This document shows, piece by piece, positions 1 through 12,246 of a DNA stretch of 55,207 nucleotides. How positions within the stretch are numbered: the first letter of the stretch is position 1; each line of letters opens with the position of its first letter. The DNA is from an uncultured Myxococcales bacterium (GTDB lineage: Bacteria > Myxococcota_A > Polyangia > Polyangiales > Polyangiaceae), in NCBI GenBank assembly GCA_937949945.1, contig CALFEQ010000048.1:1-55207 (forward strand). The letters are read 5' to 3'. Under the pieces are notes generated by a model. It did not search any database. It saw nothing but the letters and a program-made list of their open reading frames with translations, and was not told the DNA's origin. The translations under genes and the position numbers were made by a program.

Positions 1-56
1 GGCTCCGGGCTCCAGGCTCCGGGCTCCAGGGGGGTTTGGGGCTCCGGGCTCCAGGG
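1..56. repeat. Heptamer array, family A
   Basis: Plus strand reads GGCTCCGGGCTCCAGG and onward: four units of a 7-bp repeat at 1-30 and two more at 39-56, split by a G/T-rich spacer. On the coding (minus) strand this is the GGAG-rich orientation that elsewhere precedes a start codon, so another minus-strand gene may start just left of the window. The array is read in frame by the monooxygenase ORF as Pro/Glu/Trp/Ser-rich sequence. Confidence 0.85.
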
Positions 57-1097
57 GGACTGGCCCGCCAGGCCGAGCGCGGCGTCGAAGGCCCACGGGC
101 AGGCGCGTGCGAGCGCGAGGAGGGCGCGACGCGCGGGGGCGCGACGAGCGACGGCGAGGAGCGCCGTCGTGAGCGCGAACGAGCGGCGGGTGATGCTTCG
201 ATGGAGGCGCTCGTACGCCTCGGGGCGGTCCTCGAGGATGCACGCGACGGCCGCGCTCGCCGTCGCGAGGCCGAGCGCCACGCCTTCGCCGGTGATCGGG
301 TCGACGTAGCCGGCGGCGTCGCCTGCGAGCAGCACGCGCCCGACGACACGGCGCCGCACGCGTTGCTCGAACGGACCCGCGCCGCGGACGGAGCTCGCCC
401 GCGGGCGACCTTCGAGACCGCGCGCGAGCGATGGGAAGCGTGCGAGCAGCGCGTCGAAGCTCTGGCCTCTGCCCTCGAACAGGAACGCGACCTGGACCAG
501 GTCCGACGCCACGGGCGTGACGTACGCCTCCACCCCTTCCGCGAAGTGGACCTCCACGCGGTCGCTCCACGGCCGAACCGCGAAGTGTTGGCGCAGCCCG
601 AAGCGCGGGCGCGAGCGGGGCGGAAGCTCGACACCGAGGGCGCGACGCACGCGCGAACGCAGCCCGTCGGCGCCGACGAGCCATCGCGCTCGGTGCTCCC
701 CGGCCCGGACCTCGTCCGCTCGTTGCTCGATCGCCGTGACGCGCCCGACGCACCAGCGGACGCCGAGAGCGAGCGCGCGATCGCGCAGCGCCGCGTGGAG
801 CGTCGTCCGGCGGACGCCGCGCGCCGCGCCGCGCGGGAACGTCCCGGTGGCGCGGAGGTCGGGGTCGAGCGCGTCGGCCCAGAGCACTCCCGCGATGGGC
901 ATCCCCTCGGGCTCGACCCCGAGCGCCGCGAGGCCTTCGACCCCACCGGGCAGGATCCCCTCGCCGCACGCCTTGTCGATCACGCCCTCGCGCGGCTCGA
1001 CGACGACGACGCTCATCCCCGCGCGAGCCGCGACGATCGCCGCGGCGAGGCCCGTGGGCCCGCCCCCCGCCACGACGAGATCGACGTACGCGCTCAT
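1..1097 (-). CDS. FAD-dependent monooxygenase/oxidoreductase, C-terminus beyond the window
   Basis: Flavoprotein of the aromatic-ring hydroxylase / geranylgeranyl-reductase-like group, expected to oxidise a small hydrophobic or phenolic substrate with NAD(P)H and oxygen. Starting at the ATG at 1097, residues 9-20 give the dinucleotide motif AGGGPTGLAAA, residues 141-150 give the central motif VGADGLRSRV, and residues 258-272 give the second FAD motif (AGDAAGYVDPITGEG). The start lies 15 nt after the stop of the type III polyketide synthase, so the two are probably co-transcribed; a flavoprotein hydroxylase next to a type III synthase is also known from the srs locus of Streptomyces griseus. 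The frame stays open through the left edge of the window, and its last ~19 codons are heptamer-repeat sequence (about 1-56), so the natural stop is not visible. Confidence 0.85.
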   Translation of the reverse strand, partial: MSAYVDLVVAGGGPTGLAAAIVAARAGMSVVVVEPREGVIDKACGEGILPGGVEGLAALGVEPEGMPIAGVLWADALDPDLRATGTFPRGAARGVRRTTLHAALRDRALALGVRWCVGRVTAIEQRADEVRAGEHRARWLVGADGLRSRVRRALGVELPPRSRPRFGLRQHFAVRPWSDRVEVHFAEGVEAYVTPVASDLVQVAFLFEGRGQSFDALLARFPSLARGLEGRPRASSVRGAGPFEQRVRRRVVGRVLLAGDAAGYVDPITGEGVALGLATASAAVACILEDRPEAYERLHRSITRRSFALTTALLAVARRAPARRALLALARACPWAFDAALGLAGQSPWSPEPQTPLEPGAWSPE

Positions 1098-1112
1098 GCT
1101 CGCCTCGCGGCG

Positions 1113-2261
1113 TCATGGCTCGTCGCGCGACCACTCGAGCAGCACGAGCTCCGCGCAGAAGCCCGGGCCCATCGCCATGAGCAGCCCGAGATCGCCTTCG
1201 CGAGCGCGCTCGAGCGTCGTCTGGAGCACGTGGAGCACGGAGGCGCTCGAGAGGTTCCCCACCGACGCCAGCGACGCGCGCGTGACGTCGAGCGCTCGCG
1301 GATGCAGATCGAGCGACTCCTCGATCGCGGCGATCACCTTCGGTCCGCCCGGATGGCAGATCCAGTGCGCGACGTCGCGGCGCGACAGGCCGTTCCGGGC
1401 GAGCAGCGCGTCGACCTCTCCGGGTAGGTGCTTTTTCACGAGCGCCGGCACGCCGGCCGAGAGCACGACCTTGAAGCCGGTCGCGCCGATGTCCCAGCCC
1501 ATCACGCGCTCCGTGTCGTGGAAGAACGCGCTCGACGTATCGACGATGCGCGCGTGCGGCCGCCGCTCGTCGGACGCCGCCGACGGACGCGCGGCGCCGG
1601 CGAGGATCACCGCCGCGGCGCCGTCGCCGAAGAGGCCCGTGGCGACGAGGTTGGGGACGGAAAAATCGTCCTGGAGCGTGAGCGAGCACAGCTCCACCGA
1701 GAGGAGCACGGCGACGTGGTCGGGGTGACCGAGGAGGTGATCGCGCGCCCGCGCGAGGCCGGCCGCCCCGCCGACGCAACCGAGCCCGAACATCGGGGCA
1801 CGGCGGACGTCGCGTCGGAGACCGAGACGGTTCACGAGGCGCGCGTCGATCGTCGGCGCCGCGACCCCCGTGACGGTCGTGAAGAAGACGGCGTCGATGT
1901 CGCGGAGCCCGATCCCGGCACGGCGGGCCGCACCGTCGATCGCACGAGCCCCGAGCTCGGTGCCGACGCGGATGAACGCGTCGTTCGCGTCGCCGAAGCC
2001 GTCGAGCCGATCGTACGCCTCGAGCGGCAGCGCGAGCCGGCGACGGCGGACCTGGACGGACGCGTGCAGGCGCTCGAGCAGCGCGAGGTCGGCGCGACGT
2101 CCCTCCCAGCGTCGCTCGAGGCTGGCGAGCAGCTCGTGCTGCTCGTACTCGTGCTCGGGGAAGGCGACCTCCACGGCGGCCACCCGGGGGGCGCGCGAAG
2201 CCGCCGACGAACGACCTCGAGCGAACGCCGCTGGTTCGAACGCCGTACCCGATCGCCTCAT
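1113..2261 (-). CDS. Type III polyketide synthase (chalcone/stilbene synthase family)
   Basis: Homodimeric ketosynthase that condenses malonyl-CoA units onto an acyl-CoA starter without an acyl carrier protein, giving alkylresorcinols, pyrones or similar phenolics. The 382-residue length fits the family. The catalytic triad is visible: Cys162 in MFGLGCVGG, His303 in HWICHPGGPK, Asn336 in SVGNLSSASV; GFGDAND and GDGAAAVIL are also typical. The start is the ATG at 2261; the frame is open further upstream but without family similarity. It is transcribed away from pyrB across a 133-bp gap that should hold both promoters, and it precedes a flavoprotein gene, suggesting a two-gene phenolic-lipid pathway. 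Starter specificity cannot be read from the sequence. Confidence 0.92.
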   Translation of the reverse strand: MRRSGTAFEPAAFARGRSSAASRAPRVAAVEVAFPEHEYEQHELLASLERRWEGRRADLALLERLHASVQVRRRRLALPLEAYDRLDGFGDANDAFIRVGTELGARAIDGAARRAGIGLRDIDAVFFTTVTGVAAPTIDARLVNRLGLRRDVRRAPMFGLGCVGGAAGLARARDHLLGHPDHVAVLLSVELCSLTLQDDFSVPNLVATGLFGDGAAAVILAGAARPSAASDERRPHARIVDTSSAFFHDTERVMGWDIGATGFKVVLSAGVPALVKKHLPGEVDALLARNGLSRRDVAHWICHPGGPKVIAAIEESLDLHPRALDVTRASLASVGNLSSASVLHVLQTTLERAREGDLGLLMAMGPGFCAELVLLEWSRDEP

Positions 2262-2394
2262 GTGGAGCTCCTCCGCCCGAGCCGCGCGCGATCCGAGCCG
2301 GATGGGCCGCGCGCAGGCCAGCGACGTGCACTCGACATGCCCTCCCCCGGCCTGTCTTTCTCGGCTACCGCGGGCGTGGTAAGCGTGCGGCGCG

Positions 2395-3341
<947 letters not shown>

Positions 3342-3345
<4 letters not shown>

Positions 3346-4193
3346 CCACGCAGAGCGGGACGCGAGTGCTCGACGCGAACGCGCCGCTCGGCGTGTTCGA
3401 CTCGGGGCTCGGCGGCCTCACGGTCGTCCGTGCCCTGCGCCGCGTGCTGCCGAACGAGGACATCATCTACCTGGGTGACACCGCGCGCGTCCCGTACGGG
3501 ACGAAGGGCCCGGCCACGGTCACGAGATACGCCCTCGCGTGCGCGGGGCACCTCGTCGGACGCGGCGTCAAGGCGATCATCGTCGCGTGCAACACGGTGA
3601 GCGCCGTGGCGCCGGAGCGCCTTCGCGTCGAGCTCGATCTGCCGGTCCTCGGCGTGATCGAGCCCGGCGCTCGCGCGGCGGCCGCCGCGACGAAGGTGTT
3701 CAAGGTCGGCGTCCTCGCGACCGCGGGCACGATCGCGTCGGGCGCGTACCCGCGCGCGATCGCCGCTTGCTCGACGCGGATCGAGACGTACGGACAAGCG
3801 GCGCCGCTCTTCGTTCCGCTCGCGGAGGAGGGTTGGACCGAAGGCGACGTGCCCGCCCTCGCGGCGCGCCGCTACCTCGAGCCGCTCGCGCGCGCGGGGG
3901 TCGATGTCGTCATTCTCGGCTGCACGCACTACCCGCTGCTCTTCGACGTCATCGAGCGCGAGGCGAAGGCGATGATCGGCCCGCACGTGACGATCCTCGA
4001 CAGCGCCACCGCCGTCGCTCGCGAGGTCGCCGCGTTCCTCGCCGAACGCGACCTGCTCAAGAAGCCGAGCGGCGACGACGCGCGCCCGGGCGAGACGCGC
4101 CTCTTCGTGACGGATCTCCCGAAGGCGTTCGACGAGACCGCCGCGCGCTTCCTCGGTGCGCGCATCGAGGGCGCAGAGCAGATCGATCTCTAG
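3342..4193 (+). CDS. murI: Glutamate racemase
   Basis: Cofactor-independent racemase that supplies D-glutamate for peptidoglycan. The 283-residue protein starts at GTG 3342, which overlaps the pyrB stop by 4 bp. The N-terminal substrate motif GVFDSGLGG is at about 17-25, and the two catalytic cysteines are Cys83 (VACNTVSA) and Cys194 (LGCTHYPLL). Earlier in-frame starts would lie inside pyrB and give no family similarity. Immediately downstream, a short CCCTC/GAGGG inverted repeat followed by TTAATT (about 4202-4229) may act as a weak terminator. Confidence 0.95.
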
Positions 4194-4290
4194 GCGTCCA
4201 GCCCTCACTCGAGCGGCGCGAGGGTTAATTCCCGCCCGACTATACCAATTATCACTGTCCGCCGCTGCCCACATCGAAGACAATGACGCC

Positions 4291-5751
<1,461 letters not shown>

Positions 5752-5753
5752 GC

Positions 5754-5808
5754 CCGCCTCCGTGCGAGGCGGCTCGCCCCGCCACGACGTCGCGCGCCGC
5801 GACGGGGC
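5754..5808. terminator. Probable bidirectional terminator between kinase A and hom
   Basis: Two hairpins fill the 61-bp convergent gap: a 7-bp stem CCGCCTC/GAGGCGG (5754-5760 with 5766-5772), then CGTCGCG/CGCGACG with a 3-nt loop (5788-5804) inside an outer GCCCC/GGGGC pair. There is no U-run on either strand, as is common in high-GC genomes, so function is inferred from position and structure. Confidence 0.5.
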
Positions 5809-5812
5809 AGCC

Positions 5813-7108
5813 TCAGTGCACGCGGATCATCCGCGGCGCTCGCGCGACGTAGTCGCTCTTCGCGATCGTCTCGAGCGCCGCCTGGATCGCGGCCTCCTTC
5901 GCCTCGTGCGTGAGCATGACCACGTCGACCGGCACGTCGGCCGTGCCCCTGCCCTGCTGGACGAGCTGCTCGATCGACACGCCGCGCTCGCCGAGCGCGC
6001 CGGTGATCTTGGCGAGCACGCCCGGGCGGTCGTAGACCGAGAAGCGCACGTAGTAGCGCGTCTCGACGTCGGCCATCGGCGCGAGCTTGCGCTCGCCGAG
6101 TCGGATGGCACGCGTCATCTTGCCCGCGACGCCGCTCTTCCTCGCGATGGCGACGTCGACGAGATCCGCGACGACGCTCACCGCCGTCGGCATGTCGCCT
6201 GCGCCGCGGCCCGAGAGCAGGCAGGGGCCGAGCGCCCTGCCCTCGATCGCCACCGCGTTGAGGACGCCGCTGATGTTCGCGAGCGGCGCGTCCTTCGCGA
6301 CGAGCGCGGGGTGGACGCGGAGCTCGAGCGGCGCCGACGGACCTTCGCCCTTCAGCTTCGCGATCGCGAGCTGCTTCACGACGAACCCGAAGCGATCGGC
6401 GAAGGCGTGATCGACAGGCTCGACGGTGTCGATGCCCTCCGTCGAGATGGGCGCGCCGTCGAGGCGGGCGCCGAACGCGAGCATCGCGAGCACCGCGAGC
6501 TTGTGCGCGGCGTCGCCGCCGCCGACGTCGAGCGTGGGATCGGCCTCCGCGTATCCCTTCTGCTGCGCCTCCTCGACGGCGGCGTCGAACGAGAGCCCGT
6601 CCTGACGCATCCGCGTCAGCACGTAGTTCGAGGTGCCGTTGATGATGCCGGAGATCTGGCTGATCGTGTCGCTCGCGAGCGAGTCGCGCAGGACGCGGAT
6701 CACGGGGATGCCTCCGCCGACGGCGCCCTCGAAGGCGAGGTCGACGCCGCGGGTGCGAGCCCGCTCGAGGAGCTCGCCGCCGTGCAGGGCGAGGAGCATC
6801 TTGTTCGCGGTGACGACCTGCTTGCCCGACTCGATCGCGGTCGTGAGCAGCTGGCGCGCCGGATCGACGCCGCCCATCACCTCGACGATGACGTCGATCG
6901 ACGCGTCGCCGATGACCGCGGCCGGGTCCGTGGTGATGCGGCTCCGATCGAGCTCGGGGACGCGCTCCTTGTTCGGATCGCGCACGAGCACGCGGACGAT
7001 GTCGATGGGAGCTCCGACGCGGGCCTCGATGTAGCTCGCGTTGGCGCGCAAGAGCTGGACGACGCCGCCTCCGACGGTGCCGCAACCGAGAAGACCGACC
7101 TTGATCAT
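5813..7108 (-). CDS. hom: Homoserine dehydrogenase
   Basis: Reduces aspartate semialdehyde to homoserine with NAD(P)H on the threonine/methionine branch. The 431-residue protein starts at ATG 7108 (MIKVGLLGCGTVGGGV, Rossmann motif). The catalytic region contains GGGIPVIRVLRD, the family signature INGTSNYVLTRM and the segment EADPTLDVGGGDAAHK. The C-terminal ~80 residues (YYVRFSVYDRPGVLAKITGA) form an ACT domain, so allosteric inhibition by threonine is likely. It begins 19 nt after the stop of kinase B on the same strand, an unusual operon partner. The frame is open upstream but that extension is kinase B antisense-phase sequence. Confidence 0.96.
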   Translation of the reverse strand: MIKVGLLGCGTVGGGVVQLLRANASYIEARVGAPIDIVRVLVRDPNKERVPELDRSRITTDPAAVIGDASIDVIVEVMGGVDPARQLLTTAIESGKQVVTANKMLLALHGGELLERARTRGVDLAFEGAVGGGIPVIRVLRDSLASDTISQISGIINGTSNYVLTRMRQDGLSFDAAVEEAQQKGYAEADPTLDVGGGDAAHKLAVLAMLAFGARLDGAPISTEGIDTVEPVDHAFADRFGFVVKQLAIAKLKGEGPSAPLELRVHPALVAKDAPLANISGVLNAVAIEGRALGPCLLSGRGAGDMPTAVSVVADLVDVAIARKSGVAGKMTRAIRLGERKLAPMADVETRYYVRFSVYDRPGVLAKITGALGERGVSIEQLVQQGRGTADVPVDVVMLTHEAKEAAIQAALETIAKSDYVARAPRMIRVH

Positions 7109-7127
7109 GGGCGGAATGCTCGCCGGA

Positions 7128-8954
<1,827 letters not shown>

Positions 8955-9034
8955 GACTCTAGCTTACACCCCGATCGTGACGGGATCCGTCGCTGGCGTC
9001 CAGGTGAGCCCGTGAGCACCGGGCTTCCGGAGCT

Positions 9035-9067
9035 CAGGCTCCAGGCTCCAGGCTCCAGGCTCCAGGC
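9035..9067. repeat. Heptamer array, family A, upstream of kinase B
   Basis: Plus strand CAGGCTC repeated 4.7 times without mismatch; on the kinase-coding strand this is the GGAG-rich orientation. It lies about 80 nt upstream of the GTG at 8954, further away than start-side arrays at other gaps. Confidence 0.9.
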
Positions 9068-9290
9068 GGTCGTGGCGACACTGCGAGGGCCTCGCTTCGG
9101 GCGAACCCAGGCGGGTGCCTCCCTCGCCTCGTCGTGCGCGGCATGCAGGATACTTGCATCCTGCACGTACGGTAAGAACGTCCACGCTCGACGAGGACGT
9201 CGCTCCGGCCGAGGCCGCCGGTGGGATCGCGTCGCAGTTGGTCTGCAGTTGCGCGAGGCGCCGTGGGTCGGAAGCGAGACTCCCCTTTTC

Positions 9291-9316
9291 CGCAGGAAAT
9301 GCGAAGCATTCCTGCG
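9291..9316. repeat. Compact hairpin with GAA loop
   Basis: CGCAGGAAATGC, loop GAA, GCATTCCTGCG: an 11-bp stem with a single bulged A. It resembles a REP-type hairpin. No U-run follows on the lon/kinase strand, so an intrinsic terminator is unlikely. Confidence 0.6.
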
Positions 9317-9326
9317 GGCTCCCTGT

Positions 9327-9397
9327 CTCCCTGTTGAACCCTGTCTCCCCCAGGGAGGCTCCCGCGGCGGAAGACGGAGACAGGGGTCAACGGGGAG
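9327..9397. repeat. Imperfect 22-bp inverted repeat
   Basis: Arms 9327-9348 and 9376-9397 match at 20 of 22 positions around a 27-nt loop. The arms contain CTGTCTCC, itself duplicated at 9323-9330 and 9341-9348. The arms sit inside the larger lon/kinase B gap flanked by heptamer arrays. Confidence 0.7.
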
Positions 9398-9422
9398 CCA
9401 CGACGCACGCGCTCCCCCCCGC

Positions 9423-9446
9423 TGAGGCCCGAGGCCTGAGGTCTCA
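9423..9446. repeat. Heptamer array, family C, at the lon stop codon
   Basis: Plus strand TGAGGCC, CGAGGCC, TGAGGTC, then TCAG; the final TCA is the complement of the lon stop codon. On the lon strand the array therefore begins at the stop codon, the same placement as family A arrays after gspN, gspF and gspD. Confidence 0.75.
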
Positions 9447-11849
9447 GTTGGGCGTCGGCTGCGTGGTCGGCTCGGACTTCGGCTGGAGCTTCTCCTCGAG
9501 CGCCGCGTCGAGCAGCTGGTCCATCTTCGAGATGAGGATGAACTCGAGGTCGTTCTTGATCTCGGCCGGGATCTCGTCGAGGTCGGCCTTGTTGCGCTCC
9601 GGGATGAGCACGCGCTTGATGCCCGCGCGGTGCGCCGCGAGGACCTTCTCCTTGAGGCCGCCGATCGGGAGGACGCGGCCGCGGAGCGTGATCTCGCCGG
9701 TCATCGCGACGTCGTGACGGACGCGGACGCCCGTGAGCATCGAGACGAGCGCCGTGAACATCGTCACGCCGGCGGACGGGCCGTCCTTCGGCATCGCGCC
9801 CGCGGGGATGTGGATGTGTAGATCGCTCTTCTCGAGGAAGTCCTTCGGGATGCCCAGCTTCTCCGCGTTCGCGCGGACGTAGCTGAGCGCCGCCTGAGCG
9901 GACTCCTTCATGACATCGCCGAGCTGGCCCGTGAGCTGGAGCTTGCCCGTGCCGAACATGCGCGTGGCCTCGATGAAGAGGATCTCTCCACCGACGCTCG
10001 TCCACGCGAGGCCCGTCGCGACGCCCGGCTCCTCCGTGCGCTCGGCGACCTCGCTCGTGTAGCGGGGGGCGCCGAGGAACTCACGGACCGCCTCGGGCGT
10101 CTCGATTTTGCGCGGGGTCGTGTCGCCCTCCGCGATCTTCACGGCGACGCCACGGATGACGCTCGCGATCTGGCGCTCGAGCGTACGGACACCCGCCTCA
10201 CGCGTGTAGTGGTCGATGATCTCGTCGACCGCCGCGTCCGTGATCTCGAGCTGCTCCTTCGTGATCCCGTGCTCCTCGATCTGCTTCGGGATGAGGTGCT
10301 GCCGGGCGATCGCGAGCTTCTCGTTCCGCGTGTAGCCGGGGATCTCGAGGATCTCCATACGGTCACGCAGCGGAGGCGGGATCGGGTCGGCGACGTTCGC
10401 GGTCGCGACGAACATCACGTTCGACAGGTCGAACGGGATCTCGAGGTAGTGGTCCGCGAACGTGTTGTTCTGCTCGGGGTCGAGGACCTCGAGGAGCGCC
10501 GCCGCGGGGTCGCCGCGGAAGTCGTGACCGATCTTGTCGACCTCGTCGAGCATGAAGACCGGGTTGATCGTCCCGACCTTCTTCATGCCCTGGATGATCT
10601 GTCCGGGCAGCGCGCCGACGTACGTGCGGCGGTGACCGCGGATCGCGGCCTCGTCGTGCACGCCGCCGAGCGAGATGCGGTGGAACTTCCTGCCGAGCGC
10701 GCGCGCGATCGAGCGACCGAGCGAGGTCTTGCCGACGCCGGGCGGGCCGATGAGGCAGAGGATCGGACCCTTCTTGTCCTTCTTCAGCTTCCGGACGGCG
10801 AGGTACTCGAGGATGCGCTTCTTGACCTTCTCGAGGCCGTAGTGGTCCTCGTCGAGGACCTTGCGGACGGCCGCGATGTCGAGGTTGTCCTGCGTCGCGT
10901 TGTGCCAGGGCAGGTCGAGGATCCAGTCGAGGTACGTGCGGACGACGGTGTACTCCGCCGAGCCGACCTGCATGTTGCGCAGGCGCTTGAGCTGCTTCTT
11001 CGCGACCTGCTCCGCCTCGGACGGCAGGTGCGCCTTCGCGATGCGCTCCTCGAGCCCGTCGAGATCGCCCTGATCGCCGTCGTCCTCGCCGAGCTCCTCC
11101 TTGATCGCCTTGAGCTGCTGGCGGAGGACGTACTCGCGCTGGTTCTTGCCCATCTCCTCCTTGATCTGGGAGTTGATGCGCTCGCGCATCTTCAGGATCT
11201 CGAGCTGCCGCGTCAGCAGCCGGAGGACCTTGCGGATGCGCTCCTTCGCGTCGACCGTCTCGAGGAGCTGCGCCTTCTCCTCGACGGGCGCGTCGAGGTT
11301 GGCGGCGACGAGATCGGCGAGCGCGCCCGGCGCCTGGATCGAGTCGATGAGCGACCCGGCCTCGCGCGGCAGCTCCGGCATGAGCTGGATGACCTGCTTC
11401 GCGATGTCGCGCAGGCTCATGCTGAGAGCCTCGGCCTCGTCGTCGTCGACGCCGGTCTCCTCCAGGCGCTTCACCTTCGCCTTGAGGTACGGCGTGCTCT
11501 GGACCACGTCCTCGAGCTTGATGCGCTGGAGCCCCTGCAGGATGAGGCTGTAGTTGCCCGAGCTGTGCTTCAGCGCCTTGAGGACGCGCGCTGCGCACCC
11601 GACCTGGTGCAGGTCGTCCGCGCCGGGGTCGTCGGTCGCCGGATCTTTCTGCGCGAAGATCGCGATGACGGGCGCCGGGAAATTGTCGACGTCCTCGACG
11701 AGCGCGACCGACTTCTCGCGCCCGACGTCGAACGGCGCCACCGCGCCCGGGAACAGCACGGCGTTGCGGATCGGCAGAACGGGGAGCTCGTCTCCGAACT
11801 GCACCTGATCCTCATCCTTGTCGCGCGCGGAACCCTTCTTCTCGGACAT
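9444..11849 (-). CDS. lon: ATP-dependent protease Lon
   Basis: Cytosolic AAA+ serine protease that degrades misfolded and regulatory proteins. The 801-residue protein has the N-terminal substrate domain (ELPVLPIRNAVLFPG from residue 21), Walker A GPPGVGKT at 368-375, the family segment SLGGVHDEAAIRGHRRTYVG, and a C-terminal protease domain with the Ser/Lys dyad: Ser692 in DGPSAGVTMF and Lys735 in GGLKEKVLAAHR. Its upstream gap (11850-12246) is long enough to carry its own promoter; a GGGCTC/GAGCCC inverted repeat lies 15-31 nt upstream of the start codon. The stop codon merges with a family C heptamer array. Confidence 0.98.
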   Translation of the reverse strand: MSEKKGSARDKDEDQVQFGDELPVLPIRNAVLFPGAVAPFDVGREKSVALVEDVDNFPAPVIAIFAQKDPATDDPGADDLHQVGCAARVLKALKHSSGNYSLILQGLQRIKLEDVVQSTPYLKAKVKRLEETGVDDDEAEALSMSLRDIAKQVIQLMPELPREAGSLIDSIQAPGALADLVAANLDAPVEEKAQLLETVDAKERIRKVLRLLTRQLEILKMRERINSQIKEEMGKNQREYVLRQQLKAIKEELGEDDGDQGDLDGLEERIAKAHLPSEAEQVAKKQLKRLRNMQVGSAEYTVVRTYLDWILDLPWHNATQDNLDIAAVRKVLDEDHYGLEKVKKRILEYLAVRKLKKDKKGPILCLIGPPGVGKTSLGRSIARALGRKFHRISLGGVHDEAAIRGHRRTYVGALPGQIIQGMKKVGTINPVFMLDEVDKIGHDFRGDPAAALLEVLDPEQNNTFADHYLEIPFDLSNVMFVATANVADPIPPPLRDRMEILEIPGYTRNEKLAIARQHLIPKQIEEHGITKEQLEITDAAVDEIIDHYTREAGVRTLERQIASVIRGVAVKIAEGDTTPRKIETPEAVREFLGAPRYTSEVAERTEEPGVATGLAWTSVGGEILFIEATRMFGTGKLQLTGQLGDVMKESAQAALSYVRANAEKLGIPKDFLEKSDLHIHIPAGAMPKDGPSAGVTMFTALVSMLTGVRVRHDVAMTGEITLRGRVLPIGGLKEKVLAAHRAGIKRVLIPERNKADLDEIPAEIKNDLEFILISKMDQLLDAALEEKLQPKSEPTTQPTPN

Positions 11850-12246
11850 TCTTCGACCTCACTGGGGCTCGAACGGAGCCCACCTCGAATCTTACGGCTA
11901 TCTTTCGTGCTTATCGCGAAGCCAGAGACGAAACCAGCGATAATCCGCTGACAATCCTATCCTCGGGCAGCCCGCCACGACCCGCGAAAGCGTCCCATCT
12001 GGGATCGGATGCCCGGAACGGCGGCGCCGTTTCGTGGCCCTTCGCGGGCGCGAGCCCAGCCCGCCGGGCGCCAACCCGCGGACGGCCACGGGGGCCGGCT
12101 CACCCGAGCCCTCGTGCAACCGAACGTAGCCAGCGTGAGGCCATCTGCCTAGTGCCGCACCCCGCGAAGCACGGGCGCATGCGACACGGACGCGAGCGAT
12201 CCGCCGAGGGGCGGGGCGACGCCGGCGCTCGAGCGCAGGCCGCAGG
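11850..12246. other. Intergenic region upstream of lon
   Basis: 397 bp with no supported gene. The 100 bp nearest lon are less GC-rich (containing ATAAGCACGAAAGATAG on the lon strand) and probably hold the promoter, but I cannot fix -35 and -10 boxes. Small inverted repeats occur at 11864-11880 (GGGCTC/GAGCCC) and 11935-11950 (CAGCG/CGCTG). The distal part is plain GC-rich sequence in which I see nothing. Confidence 0.4.

Larger units (their letters stand above)
8955..9443. other. Intergenic region between lon and kinase B with heptamer arrays and nested hairpins
   Basis: No convincing gene is seen in this 489-bp stretch. In lon-to-kinase direction it holds a family C array at the lon stop (9423-9446), a 22-bp imperfect inverted repeat (9376-9397 with 9327-9348, 20 of 22 matching) rich in CTGTCTCC, a compact hairpin (9291-9316), a non-repetitive stretch, and a family A array (9035-9067) about 80 nt before the kinase start. 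An unusually structured leader or linker RNA is the best description. Confidence 0.6.
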
